DNA of 36,343 nt from Clostridia bacterium (GTDB lineage: Bacteria; Bacillota; Clostridia; Oscillospirales; CAG-272), in assembly GCA_017539425.1 (NCBI GenBank), contig JAFYHA010000096.1, positions 1 through 36,343 on the forward strand, in the 5' to 3' direction. Within the stretch, counting starts at the first letter, position 1. Every line of letters begins with the position of its first letter. Position numbers and translations under genes: made by a program. The notes beneath the pieces were generated by a model. That model saw only the letters and a list, made by a program, of their open reading frames with translations, had not been told where the DNA came from and made no database searches. Below, piece after piece: positions 25,753 to 33,902 of this stretch.

Positions 25753-27261
25753 TCAGACCGGTTTCACGGCTTTCCCGACGACCACGATCAGGACAACGGC
25801 GATCGCCGTTCCGACACACAGGATCGTTGCGGTGATACCGGCGACCTTCTTGGCGTGCTCGGTGGTATATCCGTTGTCTCCGTCGCCTCCCTCATCCAGC
25901 ATCGTGCCTTTCTGTCCGGTCTCGGATTCGGACTCGGCCGGTCCTGCAGGCTCGGCCTCGGATTCGGATTCCGAAGGATCCGTTTCCGTTTCGTGATCGG
26001 TTTCGACGGGAGGCTCCTCGGTTTCGGTTTCCGTTTCAGGGGGCTGGGTCTCGGATTCCGGGAACCCGTCGTCATCGTCATAGATCCGTCCCATGGGAAG
26101 GTCGGTCCCGATCGGGCTTCCGCCCCCGATCTCGATCTCGGACTGGGCGATATCCATATGCAAATCATCGATCCGGAAGGTCGTCCGGTAGGACGTATCC
26201 GATTCGATGGAATCCATGTACATCCGGAAAGAGGATACATTCTTCAAGGAGGGGTTCCCCAGGACTTCCGCGTGTTCGATCCGCAGTTCGATCCGGTTCC
26301 ATCCCACCTGCACAGGCAGGAACGTATCCTCGAGCAGGTTCCAGCGGTAACAGTTGACGCCTTTCTTGTTGCCGGTGGCCAGTTCCACGAACGTGTCCCC
26401 CTGCCAGTAGCGGTAGTATTCCGAATTCGAAATATACAGCAGGAACGTCAGGACCGTGCAGCCGTCCACGTCCGTCGGAAGGAAGGACGTCATGAATGAG
26501 AATGACGACATGGACACGGGATTGATCTGCCACTTGACGCTGCCTGTCCCTTCAATGAAGCCTTCCGTATCCACACTCACGGGAGTGCTGGAGGATACGT
26601 TGACCTTGCTGTCGAAAGAATCGAGTTGCGTATGGAACTCCAGGTACTTAAACTGGAAGTTGTCGAATTTCATCACGACCGTGCGGTCCTTGGCCTTCTG
26701 GGCGTCGAACCAGATGTACAGCCGGTGGAAATTGAAATTCTCAGGCCGGAACCCATGAGCCTTCATATACTGTTCGTCAAACAGGACCAGCGCGTGGTTC
26801 CAACCGTTCTTGGCGTCCTTGAACAGACTGGCCACGGACCAGTTCATCTCCTCCTCATCGCACTTCCCGGATGAGGTCAGCTCGAACTGGGCGCTGCTCG
26901 GTCCGATCTCCTTGAGTACCGACACGTCGCTGATGTAGTAATCGAACGAGAAGGCGTTGGCCTTGGACACATCGAACGGCGTCTCAAAATGATTCTGCAG
27001 GACCAGAAGCGTCTGGGCGTCCGGATCCCCGATGATTCCCTCCCCGGTATGGGGATTGAAGGAAATCGCGCAGGAAGCCGCGCCCTGGGTCTTGTCCTGG
27101 GTATCCAGGGTAAACCGGGCATCCCATGCGGTGTCGCAATCGTTGATCATCTGAACGTAGGAAGCCAGATCCTCCCGGATGGCCAGTGCGGACAGCACCA
27201 CAAGAGGCAGGATCAGCATTAGAATGACAGCGCTGCAAAGCAGCCGGCGAAAGAGTCTCAT
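25753..27261 (-). CDS. Membrane-anchored surface protein with duplicated beta-sandwich-like module
   Basis: A 502-residue protein not matched to a named family. Residues 1-28 form a signal or membrane segment. Two similar modules of about 160 residues follow, at about 39-204 and 213-369. Each begins I/L-(N/D)-x-(C/F)-D and ends with a K/R-(F/I)-D-(N/D)-(F/L) strand, and each has a FxFxxYIS-type core. They resemble carbohydrate-binding jelly-roll modules seen in clostridial surface proteins, but this is judged only from pattern. An acidic linker (about 398-450, repeated E-T and E-S) leads to a C-terminal membrane helix at 473-496. The gene follows the GH2 gene by 12 bases, so a role in holding or sensing glycans is a reasonable guess. 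Confidence 0.75.
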   Translation of the reverse strand: MRLFRRLLCSAVILMLILPLVVLSALAIREDLASYVQMINDCDTAWDARFTLDTQDKTQGAASCAISFNPHTGEGIIGDPDAQTLLVLQNHFETPFDVSKANAFSFDYYISDVSVLKEIGPSSAQFELTSSGKCDEEEMNWSVASLFKDAKNGWNHALVLFDEQYMKAHGFRPENFNFHRLYIWFDAQKAKDRTVVMKFDNFQFKYLEFHTQLDSFDSKVNVSSSTPVSVDTEGFIEGTGSVKWQINPVSMSSFSFMTSFLPTDVDGCTVLTFLLYISNSEYYRYWQGDTFVELATGNKKGVNCYRWNLLEDTFLPVQVGWNRIELRIEHAEVLGNPSLKNVSSFRMYMDSIESDTSYRTTFRIDDLHMDIAQSEIEIGGGSPIGTDLPMGRIYDDDDGFPESETQPPETETETEEPPVETDHETETDPSESESEAEPAGPAESESETGQKGTMLDEGGDGDNGYTTEHAKKVAGITATILCVGTAIAVVLIVVVGKAVKPV

Positions 27262-27273
27262 ACAACCTCCAAA

Positions 27274-29523
27274 CTATCTGGGATACTTGTCCAGATACCG
27301 GACCGCAACGTCCTGGTCTGCAAACGGATGGGCATCGTCGGTCACAAAGAACAGATACTCGCTGACATCCGTTTTTTTGCCTTTCTTCATTTCACATCTT
27401 ACCGTAAAGGACCGGATCTTGTCGCCGACCGTCCAGGCAAAAGAGATGGAATCGCTTGATTTTGTCTCATATAATACATTTTTATCTGGATCCAGGATGG
27501 AAACCTGAATTTCGGACCAGCCTTCGCCCAGATCGTCCAGCGGTACGGCACATCCGTTGAATGTCTCGCCCGGTCTGAACAGAAGAGCCTCGTAGCGTAA
27601 GGAGATATGCCAGGGCTTCATTGCGTCGCGGTAGGTGAAATAGGCGAATTTCGGATCCCCGTAATAGTCCACCAGATTGGTGCAGCTGACGTTCGGCCAG
27701 GGCTCGTTGAACTGCCATACGATGCTGCCTACGTTCTGCCATTTCCGGCGGCGGTTGGCTTCCAGCGCATAACGGATGCCTTCGCCCTGCATGAACTGGG
27801 AGATCTTGACCAGGGTCTCCAGATCCCGGATCTCGCCGAAGATGGGCTTGTCACGGTATCCGTAGGTGTCCCACCACTCCCCGTGATGGCGCCAGACCGG
27901 ATTCTCGGCCACGGTCGTCACGACGCGGTTCTTGGGAGACAGGAACGTACGGATGGAAGACAGGTTGGTCATCCCGTCCACGCCGAACTCGCTGTGCAGT
28001 TCGATCGGGGAGGTATTGTACAGGTCATACTGGCAGCCCGGGCCTTTCGCGCCCGCGTATTTCCAGGGTCCGTGAATGTCATGATGGTCGGTCTGGGGAC
28101 GCTTGTCATCCCGCCAGCCTATGGGACCGGATGCGGACGTCGGCAGCATCAGATGCTCGGGATCCAGTTCCTTACAGATCCTGCGCAGCATAGCGATATT
28201 CTTGTTCGCGTACTGGGCCGGGATGCCCGAACGCTCGAACAGTTCGTTTCCTCCGGACCAGAACGTCAGGGAGACGTGATTCCGCTTCTCCACGATCGCG
28301 GAACGGGCCGTCTTTTCAATCAGAGCCAGGAATTCAGGACGTTCGGACGGCACGTTGTCGATCCCCGAACTGGACTGGATGAACTCCTGCCAGACCATTA
28401 GACCGAGTTCGTCGCAGAGGTCGTAGAACTCCTCTCTTTCGATGATTCCGCCTCCCCATTCCCGGATCAGCGTCACGTTCGCATCCCGGGCCAGGGTCAG
28501 GAACCTACGGTACCGGGCCTCATCCACGGAACCGTAGTTCATATCCAGCGGCGTCATGTTGATGCCCTTGATGTAGATCTTCTTTCCGTTGATGACCGGG
28601 GTGTACGGAAGCGTTTCCGGCGTAGCCCCTTCCGGACGGACGTACCGCAACGTCCGGAGTCCTACGCGATGGGTCTTTTCGTCCGAAAGCGTACCGTCCT
28701 CCTCATACAGGCGGAGCGTCAGGTCATACAGAGGCTGGTCGCCGTATCCGTTGGGATACCAGAGATGCGGTTCCCCGACCGGAAGGGTCAGGACCGCCTT
28801 CCCGTCCTCGATAGATACGGAAGCCTTGGAGACCGGTTTTCCTTCATAAGACAGGATGGCTTCCGCCGTTCCCTTTCCTTCCGCCTCCACTTTGTACGTC
28901 AGTTTCTTGGACGTATACTTGTACTGTGTGTTCAGGATGCGGGCGCTGCCGGTGGCGACCAGGAGCACGTCGTTCCAGATGCCCATCCCGACCAGACGGG
29001 TGCAGAAATCCCACTTGTAGGTGAACCGGGCTTTCTGGGTCCAGGTCTGGCTGGTGTAGCCGATCTGGCCCATTTCATCCGGAGCGCTTTCCAGGATGAC
29101 CTTGAGCTGGTTTTCCTGTCCGTCAAACCAGGCCAGTTCCGTGATGTCGCAGACGACCGGTTCGTACATGCCCTCATGATCCGCCAGATGCTGGTTGTTG
29201 AAATAGATCCGGGCCTTGTAGTCGATACCCTTGAAGATCAGAAACAGCCTTTTCCCGCGATAGGATTCGTCGATGGTGAAGCGGGTATTGTATACCCACC
29301 ACCGGTCCTTGACCCATTCGCACTGTAAGGAGTTCATCTCGAAATACGGATCCGGAATGAGTCCAGCCCGCAGAAGATCCGTGTAGATGCTTCCCGGAAC
29401 GGTGGCGGGAATGACTCCCGTCAGGCCCTGATGCACGTGTCCGGTCTCCATGGACCCGGACTGGATCGGGGTATACGGCCAGAAGCCGGACACCTGCCAG
29501 TTCTTGAGTTTCTGTATGACCAT
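27274..29523 (-). CDS. Glycoside hydrolase family 2, beta-mannosidase-like
   Basis: A 749-residue GH2 enzyme with the order sugar-binding jelly roll (about 1-190), immunoglobulin-like domain (about 200-300), then TIM barrel. The acid/base is E427 in FWSGGNELFE and the nucleophile is E512 in LHSEFGVDG. N-terminal sequence WQVSGFW.. and the VPGSIYTDLLRAGLIPDPYF block are characteristic of the beta-mannosidase and exo-glucosaminidase branch. There is no signal peptide, so it should act in the cytoplasm on imported oligosaccharides. ATG at 29523 has GGAGG 7 bases upstream. The surface protein gene follows after 12 bases. Mannosidase activity is inferred from the family branch. Confidence 0.88.
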   Translation of the reverse strand: MVIQKLKNWQVSGFWPYTPIQSGSMETGHVHQGLTGVIPATVPGSIYTDLLRAGLIPDPYFEMNSLQCEWVKDRWWVYNTRFTIDESYRGKRLFLIFKGIDYKARIYFNNQHLADHEGMYEPVVCDITELAWFDGQENQLKVILESAPDEMGQIGYTSQTWTQKARFTYKWDFCTRLVGMGIWNDVLLVATGSARILNTQYKYTSKKLTYKVEAEGKGTAEAILSYEGKPVSKASVSIEDGKAVLTLPVGEPHLWYPNGYGDQPLYDLTLRLYEEDGTLSDEKTHRVGLRTLRYVRPEGATPETLPYTPVINGKKIYIKGINMTPLDMNYGSVDEARYRRFLTLARDANVTLIREWGGGIIEREEFYDLCDELGLMVWQEFIQSSSGIDNVPSERPEFLALIEKTARSAIVEKRNHVSLTFWSGGNELFERSGIPAQYANKNIAMLRRICKELDPEHLMLPTSASGPIGWRDDKRPQTDHHDIHGPWKYAGAKGPGCQYDLYNTSPIELHSEFGVDGMTNLSSIRTFLSPKNRVVTTVAENPVWRHHGEWWDTYGYRDKPIFGEIRDLETLVKISQFMQGEGIRYALEANRRRKWQNVGSIVWQFNEPWPNVSCTNLVDYYGDPKFAYFTYRDAMKPWHISLRYEALLFRPGETFNGCAVPLDDLGEGWSEIQVSILDPDKNVLYETKSSDSISFAWTVGDKIRSFTVRCEMKKGKKTDVSEYLFFVTDDAHPFADQDVAVRYLDKYPR

Positions 29524-29562
29524 GATCAGCCTCCAGATTAAAATTATAATACTTCAATTTTG

Positions 29563-29571
29563 ATTATACCA
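29563..29571 (-). promoter_or_regulatory. Promoter of the GH2 operon
   Basis: On the minus strand TGGTATAAT forms an extended -10 element about 40 bases before the GH2 ATG. The -35 match 17 bases upstream (GTGCAA) is weak. It lies in the 75-base gap after the carboxypeptidase gene, suggesting separate transcription. Confidence 0.5.
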
Positions 29572-29598
29572 TATGCCGGACGTATTTGCACCACATTT

Positions 29599-31101
29599 TT
29601 AAATATTGTACAAAGATCGGAATTTTACGTCCAGATAGTCCAGATAGTAATCCACACGGAAGGGTTCTCCCGTGACCCGGACCATCCATTCGGAGGGCTT
29701 GAGCAGCGATGCACAGCTGAACACGTGTTCCTTGAGCCACCCGGCAAGAGGCGAAAGGTCTCCCGCCCGGACGATCTCCGAAACATTCATCTCCTGCTTC
29801 ATTTTCCGCAGGATCTGGTAACCGTAGGCCGAACCGAGCGCATAGGACGGAAAATACCCAAAATAGGAGGACCAGTGCATATCCTGCAGGATGCCCTCCG
29901 CGTCGTTCTCCGGCACGATCCCCAGATAATCCCTGTACTTCTCGCGCCACAGCTCCGGCAGTTCGTCCACGGAGATGTCTCCGTTGATGAAACCTTTTTC
30001 CAGTTCATACCGGATGAGGATGTGGACCATATAGGTCAGTTCATCCGCTTCGGTCCGGATCAGGCCTGGCCTTGCCACGTTGACCGCTTCGTACAGTTCC
30101 CTTTCGGATACGTCCTCAAACAGTCCGGGACAAGCCTTCTGGATCTCCAGATAGATTGCGTGGATAAAATCCTCGCTCCGCCCAATGAGATTTTCAAAAA
30201 AGCGGGAGATGCACTCGTGCATGGCGGCCGTCATATGATCCGCCACATGATATTTCTCAAATTCTTCCGGCTCATTCTGCATAAAGAGTGCGTGGCCGCC
30301 TTCGTGCAGTGTGGTAAAGATGTTGTCCACAAAGTTGTCCTCGTGGTAATGGGTAGTCACGCGCACGTCGCAGGATCCGAAATTCGTTGTGAACGGATGC
30401 TCCGTGGTGGAGAGAACGAGAGCATTTTCGCGCAGCCCCTCCATTTTGAGGATCTGTCTGGACATCTTTTCCTGCTTTGGGATCTCAACTTCCCTTCGCA
30501 TAAAATCCGTACGGATCGGCTTACCGCGCTCCTGGATGTCCCGGATCAGGGGGATGACGCGGTCGCGGACGGCATTGAAGAAGCGGTCCATGTCCTCAAC
30601 AGAACCCTCTTTTTCATAATCGTAGAGGCAGGTGTCGTAGTACGTGCCCTTTTTGTCGTCTCTCAGGTCTATGCTCTTTCTGACCATCGAGATCAGTTCA
30701 GCAAACGAATCCCGGAACTGGCCATAGTCGGCGGCCATCTTGGCCGAATACCAGTCCTGATACGCCTTGGACACACACAGGCTCATCTGCTTCGCGAACT
30801 CCGGGCTTTGGTTCTTGGTCTGGCTGTAATCTTCATAGGCATATTCGATCCATGCCTTTTCCAGTTCGTTCAGGTCCGCAGGATCCTCATGCAGTTCACA
30901 GATCAGACGAATGTATTCGTCGGAATGTGTCAGTTCAAAAATGACCTGCTCCAGTTCCGCCGCATCCCTGGCCGCCCGGTCCATTCCGTCCGGTGGCGCC
31001 AGACACTGCAGATCGAACTCCAGTTTTCCGACCGTCCGGCCATACACATCGGCCTTATCCTGAATCGATCCCAATCTTTCTATTTTTTCCCGATTTGTCA
31101 T
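29599..31101 (-). CDS. M32 family metallocarboxypeptidase
   Basis: A 500-residue M32 (thermostable carboxypeptidase 1 type) enzyme that removes C-terminal residues from peptides in the cytoplasm. The zinc motif is H266-E-G-G-H270 in TLHEGGHALF. The third ligand lies in the MHECISRFFEN block, which matches the family HES.SR.WEN motif. Also typical are HPFTTNFGSCDVRVTT, RPGLIRTEADELTY and SYFGYFPSYALGSAYG. The frame extends upstream to 31158, but ATG 31101 has GGGAGG about 8 bases ahead and gives a family-like start. It has its own promoter upstream. Confidence 0.93.
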   Translation of the reverse strand: MTNREKIERLGSIQDKADVYGRTVGKLEFDLQCLAPPDGMDRAARDAAELEQVIFELTHSDEYIRLICELHEDPADLNELEKAWIEYAYEDYSQTKNQSPEFAKQMSLCVSKAYQDWYSAKMAADYGQFRDSFAELISMVRKSIDLRDDKKGTYYDTCLYDYEKEGSVEDMDRFFNAVRDRVIPLIRDIQERGKPIRTDFMRREVEIPKQEKMSRQILKMEGLRENALVLSTTEHPFTTNFGSCDVRVTTHYHEDNFVDNIFTTLHEGGHALFMQNEPEEFEKYHVADHMTAAMHECISRFFENLIGRSEDFIHAIYLEIQKACPGLFEDVSERELYEAVNVARPGLIRTEADELTYMVHILIRYELEKGFINGDISVDELPELWREKYRDYLGIVPENDAEGILQDMHWSSYFGYFPSYALGSAYGYQILRKMKQEMNVSEIVRAGDLSPLAGWLKEHVFSCASLLKPSEWMVRVTGEPFRVDYYLDYLDVKFRSLYNI

Positions 31102-31148
31102 CGCACTACCTCCCGTATTGTGGCGGGCATTACCCGATTTCTTCTTGC

Positions 31149-31177
31149 ATTTTACCATTTTTTCCTTCGAAAAGCAA
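31149..31177 (-). promoter_or_regulatory. Promoter of the M32 carboxypeptidase gene
   Basis: On the minus strand TTGCTT (31172-31177), a 17-base spacer and TAAAAT (31149-31154), with TGG making an extended -10. The start would fall about 40 bases before the ATG. Between this and the tRNA promoter only a short tandem CTCGTTCCG pair (about 31243-31260) is seen. Confidence 0.6.
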
Positions 31178-31298
31178 CAATTGGGGTCCCGTCATTCAAC
31201 AGGAACGGTCAACTATCCGAGATCTTTTACGCAGTTCTCGCACTCGTTCCGCTCGTTCCGCAATGGCCTTGAGTTTTGTAAGAAAGTAAAAAAAAGAC

Positions 31299-31327
31299 TT
31301 GACAAACAAATCCAAGAGTGCTATGAT
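31299..31327 (+). promoter_or_regulatory. Promoter of tRNA-Leu
   Basis: Perfect TTGACA (31299-31304), a 17-base spacer and TATGAT (31322-31327), about 45 bases upstream of the tRNA. Confidence 0.8.
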
Positions 31328-31371
31328 GTTAACGTTGAAATCGGAAACGGTTTTGACCATCATTCATATTT

Positions 31372-31458
31372 GCGGGCATGGCGGAATTGGCAGACGCGCT
31401 AGATTCAGGTTCTAGTGGGGGCAACTTCGTGGAGGTTCAAGTCCTCTTGCCCGCACCA
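31372..31458 (+). tRNA. tRNA-Leu (anticodon CAG)
   Basis: An 87-base class II tRNA with encoded CCA. The acceptor strands GCGGGCA and TGCCCGC pair fully. The anticodon stem CTAGA/TCTAG encloses loop TTCAGGT with anticodon CAG (codon CUG). A long variable arm (GGGGGCAACTTC region) marks a leucine tRNA, and the T arm is GGAGG-TTCAAGT-CCTCT. Its 3' side is followed at once by a terminator and then the accessory region, so it may mark an island boundary, although no duplicated 3' end was found in the window. Confidence 0.95.
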
Positions 31459-31460
31459 TC

Positions 31461-31505
31461 AAAGAAACCTCTTTTGTTTACTATGGCAAGAGAGGTTTCT
31501 TGTTG
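31461..31505 (+). terminator. Terminator after tRNA-Leu
   Basis: AAGAAACCTCT (31462-31472) pairs with AGAGGTTTCTT (31491-31501) around an 18-base loop, followed by GTTGTTCTC. It separates the tRNA transcript from the accessory genes. Confidence 0.75.
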
Positions 31506-31531
31506 TTCTCATTATTTGTATATGGTATAAT
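31503..31531 (+). promoter_or_regulatory. Promoter of the cassette-like row
   Basis: TTGTTC (31503-31508), a 17-base spacer and TATAAT (31526-31531), with TGG making it an extended -10. Transcription would begin at about 31538, exactly where the first palindrome starts. Confidence 0.65.
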
Positions 31532-31537
31532 CAGTTT

Positions 31538-31558
31538 GACAAATCGGGATTTGTGAGG
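31538..31558 (+). repeat. Short palindrome, copy a
   Basis: ACAAATC (31539-31545) and GATTTGT (31548-31554) are perfect 7-base arms around GG, preceded by G and followed by GAGG. It coincides with the predicted transcription start. Unlike copies b and c, it is not the ribosome site of its gene, which starts 40 bases later with its own GAGGAGG. Confidence 0.75.
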
Positions 31559-31598
31559 ATAAGTACTTGTATATTACAAAACTCACGAGGAGGTAAAC

Positions 31599-32246
31599 AT
31601 GACAGACAAAAATGTGTCTCCCGGTATTTTTTATCATGGTTCTGCAGTTGTCGGTATCAAAACATTATTGCCATACTCAAAGGCTCATAATACGATAAAA
31701 AATCCGGTCGTCTATTTGACCCCAAATGAAACGCTATCGCTGTTTTACATCTGGAACCGTCCATACAAATTTGTCACATTCAATGAAAACGATCTGGGCA
31801 CTGTCGTTTATACTGAATGGTATGATAATCAGTTTTCGGACCTTATAAAAGGACTTTCCGGAAGCATTTACGAGTGCGTTGATGATATGTGTATCCACCC
31901 TACGCATATCGCCGGAGTGTACAACTCCGAGGTACCGGTGAACGTGTCTAAAGAAACCGTGATAGACGATGTATTTGAAGAAATAAGAAAAAGAATCGCG
32001 GACGGTCGCGTCATTTTGCGCACGTATGGGTCGCTTAATAACGAAGAAAAAGAAAAGATTATAGAGTGTGATATGGTACGCGCGATTCATCAGCAACGTC
32101 TTTTGAAGTTCGGAACATCCGAATACAATACGGCTTTCGGCGCGTTTGTCAAAGAGCATTTTCCTTTATCGTGGAGCATCGCCGAAAAAATGAGTGACGA
32201 TGAGATTAAGGCGATGATCGACGGTTGGAGAAAAAGTGTAAAATAG
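31599..32246 (+). CDS. Unknown 215-residue protein (first unit)
   Basis: Not recognised as a named family. It begins with an FYHGSAVVGIKTLLPYSKAH segment, then VVYLTPNETLSLFYIW and a GSIYECVDD..IHPTHIAGVY block. The early YHGS pattern recalls the NAD-binding strand of ADP-ribosyltransferase-like folds, but the remaining catalytic pattern cannot be confirmed, so no activity is claimed. There are no membrane segments or signal. GAGGAGG lies 6 bases before the ATG. The base composition is visibly richer in A and T than the his and GH genes, and rare codons such as ATA and AGA appear. The stop lies 19 bases before palindrome b. It is the first gene of the palindrome-separated row. Confidence 0.7.
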   Translation: MTDKNVSPGIFYHGSAVVGIKTLLPYSKAHNTIKNPVVYLTPNETLSLFYIWNRPYKFVTFNENDLGTVVYTEWYDNQFSDLIKGLSGSIYECVDDMCIHPTHIAGVYNSEVPVNVSKETVIDDVFEEIRKRIADGRVILRTYGSLNNEEKEKIIECDMVRAIHQQRLLKFGTSEYNTAFGAFVKEHFPLSWSIAEKMSDDEIKAMIDGWRKSVK

Positions 32247-32265
32247 CCAAAAAGAATAAGGTAAC

Positions 32266-32287
32266 GACAAATCCCGGTTTGCGGAGG
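32266..32287 (+). repeat. Short palindrome, copy b
   Basis: ACAAATCCCGGTTTGC, with CAAA facing TTTG and G-T type pairing possible in the remainder, preceded by G. The following GGAGG is the ribosome site of the methyltransferase gene, whose ATG begins at 32295. Confidence 0.75.
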
Positions 32288-32294
32288 GAAAATA

Positions 32295-33077
32295 ATGAAT
32301 TATCTTGACGAATACTACAACAACCATGATGAAGAAGGGCGCCTTCTTTCTCATCACGGGCAAGTGGAATACCTGACCACCATGAGATATATAAAAGAAT
32401 GTCTGGAAGGTATTTCAAACCCAATCATCGTTGAAGTCGGCGCGGGCACGGGACGCTACAGCGTAGCATTGGCAAAACAGGGCTTACGAGTAACGGCAGT
32501 TGAACTGATTGAACATAATCTGGAGGTACTGAGATCCAAATTAAACGGTACGGAACCTATCAATGCGATTAAAGGAAATGCGCTCGATTTGTCCGTATTC
32601 GGAAACGATATATTTGATTTGACGATGTTGCTTGGTCCAATGTATCATCTGTTTACTCGTGAAGACAAACTAAAAGCGCTCAGCGAAGCAGTAAGAGTAA
32701 CAAAACCCGGGGGATATATACTGGTTGCTTACTGTATGAACGAGCCAACGGTCATTCAGTATTGTTTTGGCGCAGACAATTTACAAAGAGTGATTGACGA
32801 CAATCTGCTCACAAGCGATTGGCACTGTATCAGTGAACCCAAGCAAGTATTTGAATTGGTAAGGGTCGAGGATATCGAATCATACAATGCCGAATTTCCG
32901 ATCAAAAGAATGAAGCTTGTTGCAACGGATGGCGCCACCAATTATATGCGCCAAAAGATCGACGAAATGGATGATCATACGTTCAAAAAATGGTTGGACT
33001 ATCACTTTGCGATTTGCGAACGGCAGGATCTGATCGGAGCCTCCCATCATACGCTGGATATACTCCGAAAAGAGTGA
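32295..33077 (+). CDS. Class I SAM-dependent methyltransferase (second unit)
   Basis: A 260-residue Rossmann-type methyltransferase. Motif I IVEVGAGTGRYSVALA (about 47-62) binds SAM, the acidic loop end is VTAVEL, motif II/IV is DIFDLTMLLGPMYHLF, and motif post-III is KPGGYILVAYCMNE. This resembles small-molecule methyltransferases of the UbiE/Methyltransf_11 type. The substrate is unknown. It begins with an unusual NYLDEYYNNHDEEGRL region. Its ribosome site belongs to palindrome b, and its TGA stop (33075-33077) overlaps the first bases of palindrome c, so it fills its unit completely. AT-rich relative to the core genes, which suggests acquisition by transfer. Confidence 0.85.
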   Translation: MNYLDEYYNNHDEEGRLLSHHGQVEYLTTMRYIKECLEGISNPIIVEVGAGTGRYSVALAKQGLRVTAVELIEHNLEVLRSKLNGTEPINAIKGNALDLSVFGNDIFDLTMLLGPMYHLFTREDKLKALSEAVRVTKPGGYILVAYCMNEPTVIQYCFGADNLQRVIDDNLLTSDWHCISEPKQVFELVRVEDIESYNAEFPIKRMKLVATDGATNYMRQKIDEMDDHTFKKWLDYHFAICERQDLIGASHHTLDILRKE

Positions 33078-33096
33078 CAAATTCGGATTTGTGAGG
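33076..33096 (+). repeat. Short palindrome, copy c
   Basis: ACAAATTCGGATTTGT has perfect 6-base arms ACAAAT/ATTTGT around TCGG. It is followed by GAGG, the ribosome site of the next gene (ATG at 33103). The upstream stop codon lies within it. Confidence 0.75.
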
Positions 33097-33102
33097 TAAA
33101 GA

Positions 33103-33888
33103 ATGGAATACGGAGTTTTTAGTTCAACCAACTTGGAAATTGCTCAAACAATGCATTGGACTCTTTGCTTTTTTTGCAATCCAGAAAAGTCGTTGATAGG
33201 AGCAAAATTATTTTATGGGTCAAATGACAATAAAACACTCACGGCAATATGCGAAAGATATCTCCAAGAAAAAAAGACTGTATATGCTTATAAATCAATA
33301 GATGGAATAAATGTAACCAATGATTACAACGGCGTTTGTAAACTAATCGGATCACCATTCACATATGAAATCAATGGTTTGAAGAAAAAAGATTCAATTA
33401 TTCTTTCCGATCCATATGAGCTGGCAACAGTTGATGAACGTGGTATTGGTTTTTGTTTGAAGCAATGGCGTCTTGGGACGAGTTATGTTCAGAATCATGA
33501 CAGTTTTACGTTCTTGATGGTTACTAACAAAATAGAGTATGTGTTTTCCATTCAGACACAACATTGCAATATTTATTGCGGTGCATCGGTGAACATACCA
33601 TACGAGAATGGCATGTTCGGCGGAGGGCAGTATTACCGATTCAGAAATTTTGATGATAACTCACAACCCTTTTGCGGTTTTTCGTGCAATCTCGGGAACG
33701 ATTTGATTGTCCCAACCGTTTCAGAGCTCAAATGCGAATCAGGTGCCTGTATAGTAACAGATAAAGGATTATATTGGCCTGTCAAAAGATTCACTAATGA
33801 TGAAATTGTTTTGCATGGTTGCGGTGACGATGAGTATATTTACAATAGAAATAGCAAAAAGAGCGAATTTTTTGCTATGACCGAATAA
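33103..33888 (+). CDS. Unknown 261-residue protein (third unit)
   Basis: Not recognised. The sequence has many aromatic residues and cysteines (HWTLCFFCNPEK, HCNIYCGASVNIPY, QPFCGFSCNL) and a glycine-rich GMFGGGQYYRF segment, with no signal peptide or membrane helix. It looks like a globular, mainly beta protein. Codon use is the most AT-rich in the window, unlike the chromosome around it. GAGG from palindrome c precedes the ATG at a normal distance, and the TAA stop lies 14 bases before palindrome d. A role in defence, toxin-type or modification functions would be guesswork. Confidence 0.65.
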   Translation: MEYGVFSSTNLEIAQTMHWTLCFFCNPEKSLIGAKLFYGSNDNKTLTAICERYLQEKKTVYAYKSIDGINVTNDYNGVCKLIGSPFTYEINGLKKKDSIILSDPYELATVDERGIGFCLKQWRLGTSYVQNHDSFTFLMVTNKIEYVFSIQTQHCNIYCGASVNIPYENGMFGGGQYYRFRNFDDNSQPFCGFSCNLGNDLIVPTVSELKCESGACIVTDKGLYWPVKRFTNDEIVLHGCGDDEYIYNRNSKKSEFFAMTE

Positions 33889-33902
33889 ATAGCTCTTATT
33901 CT

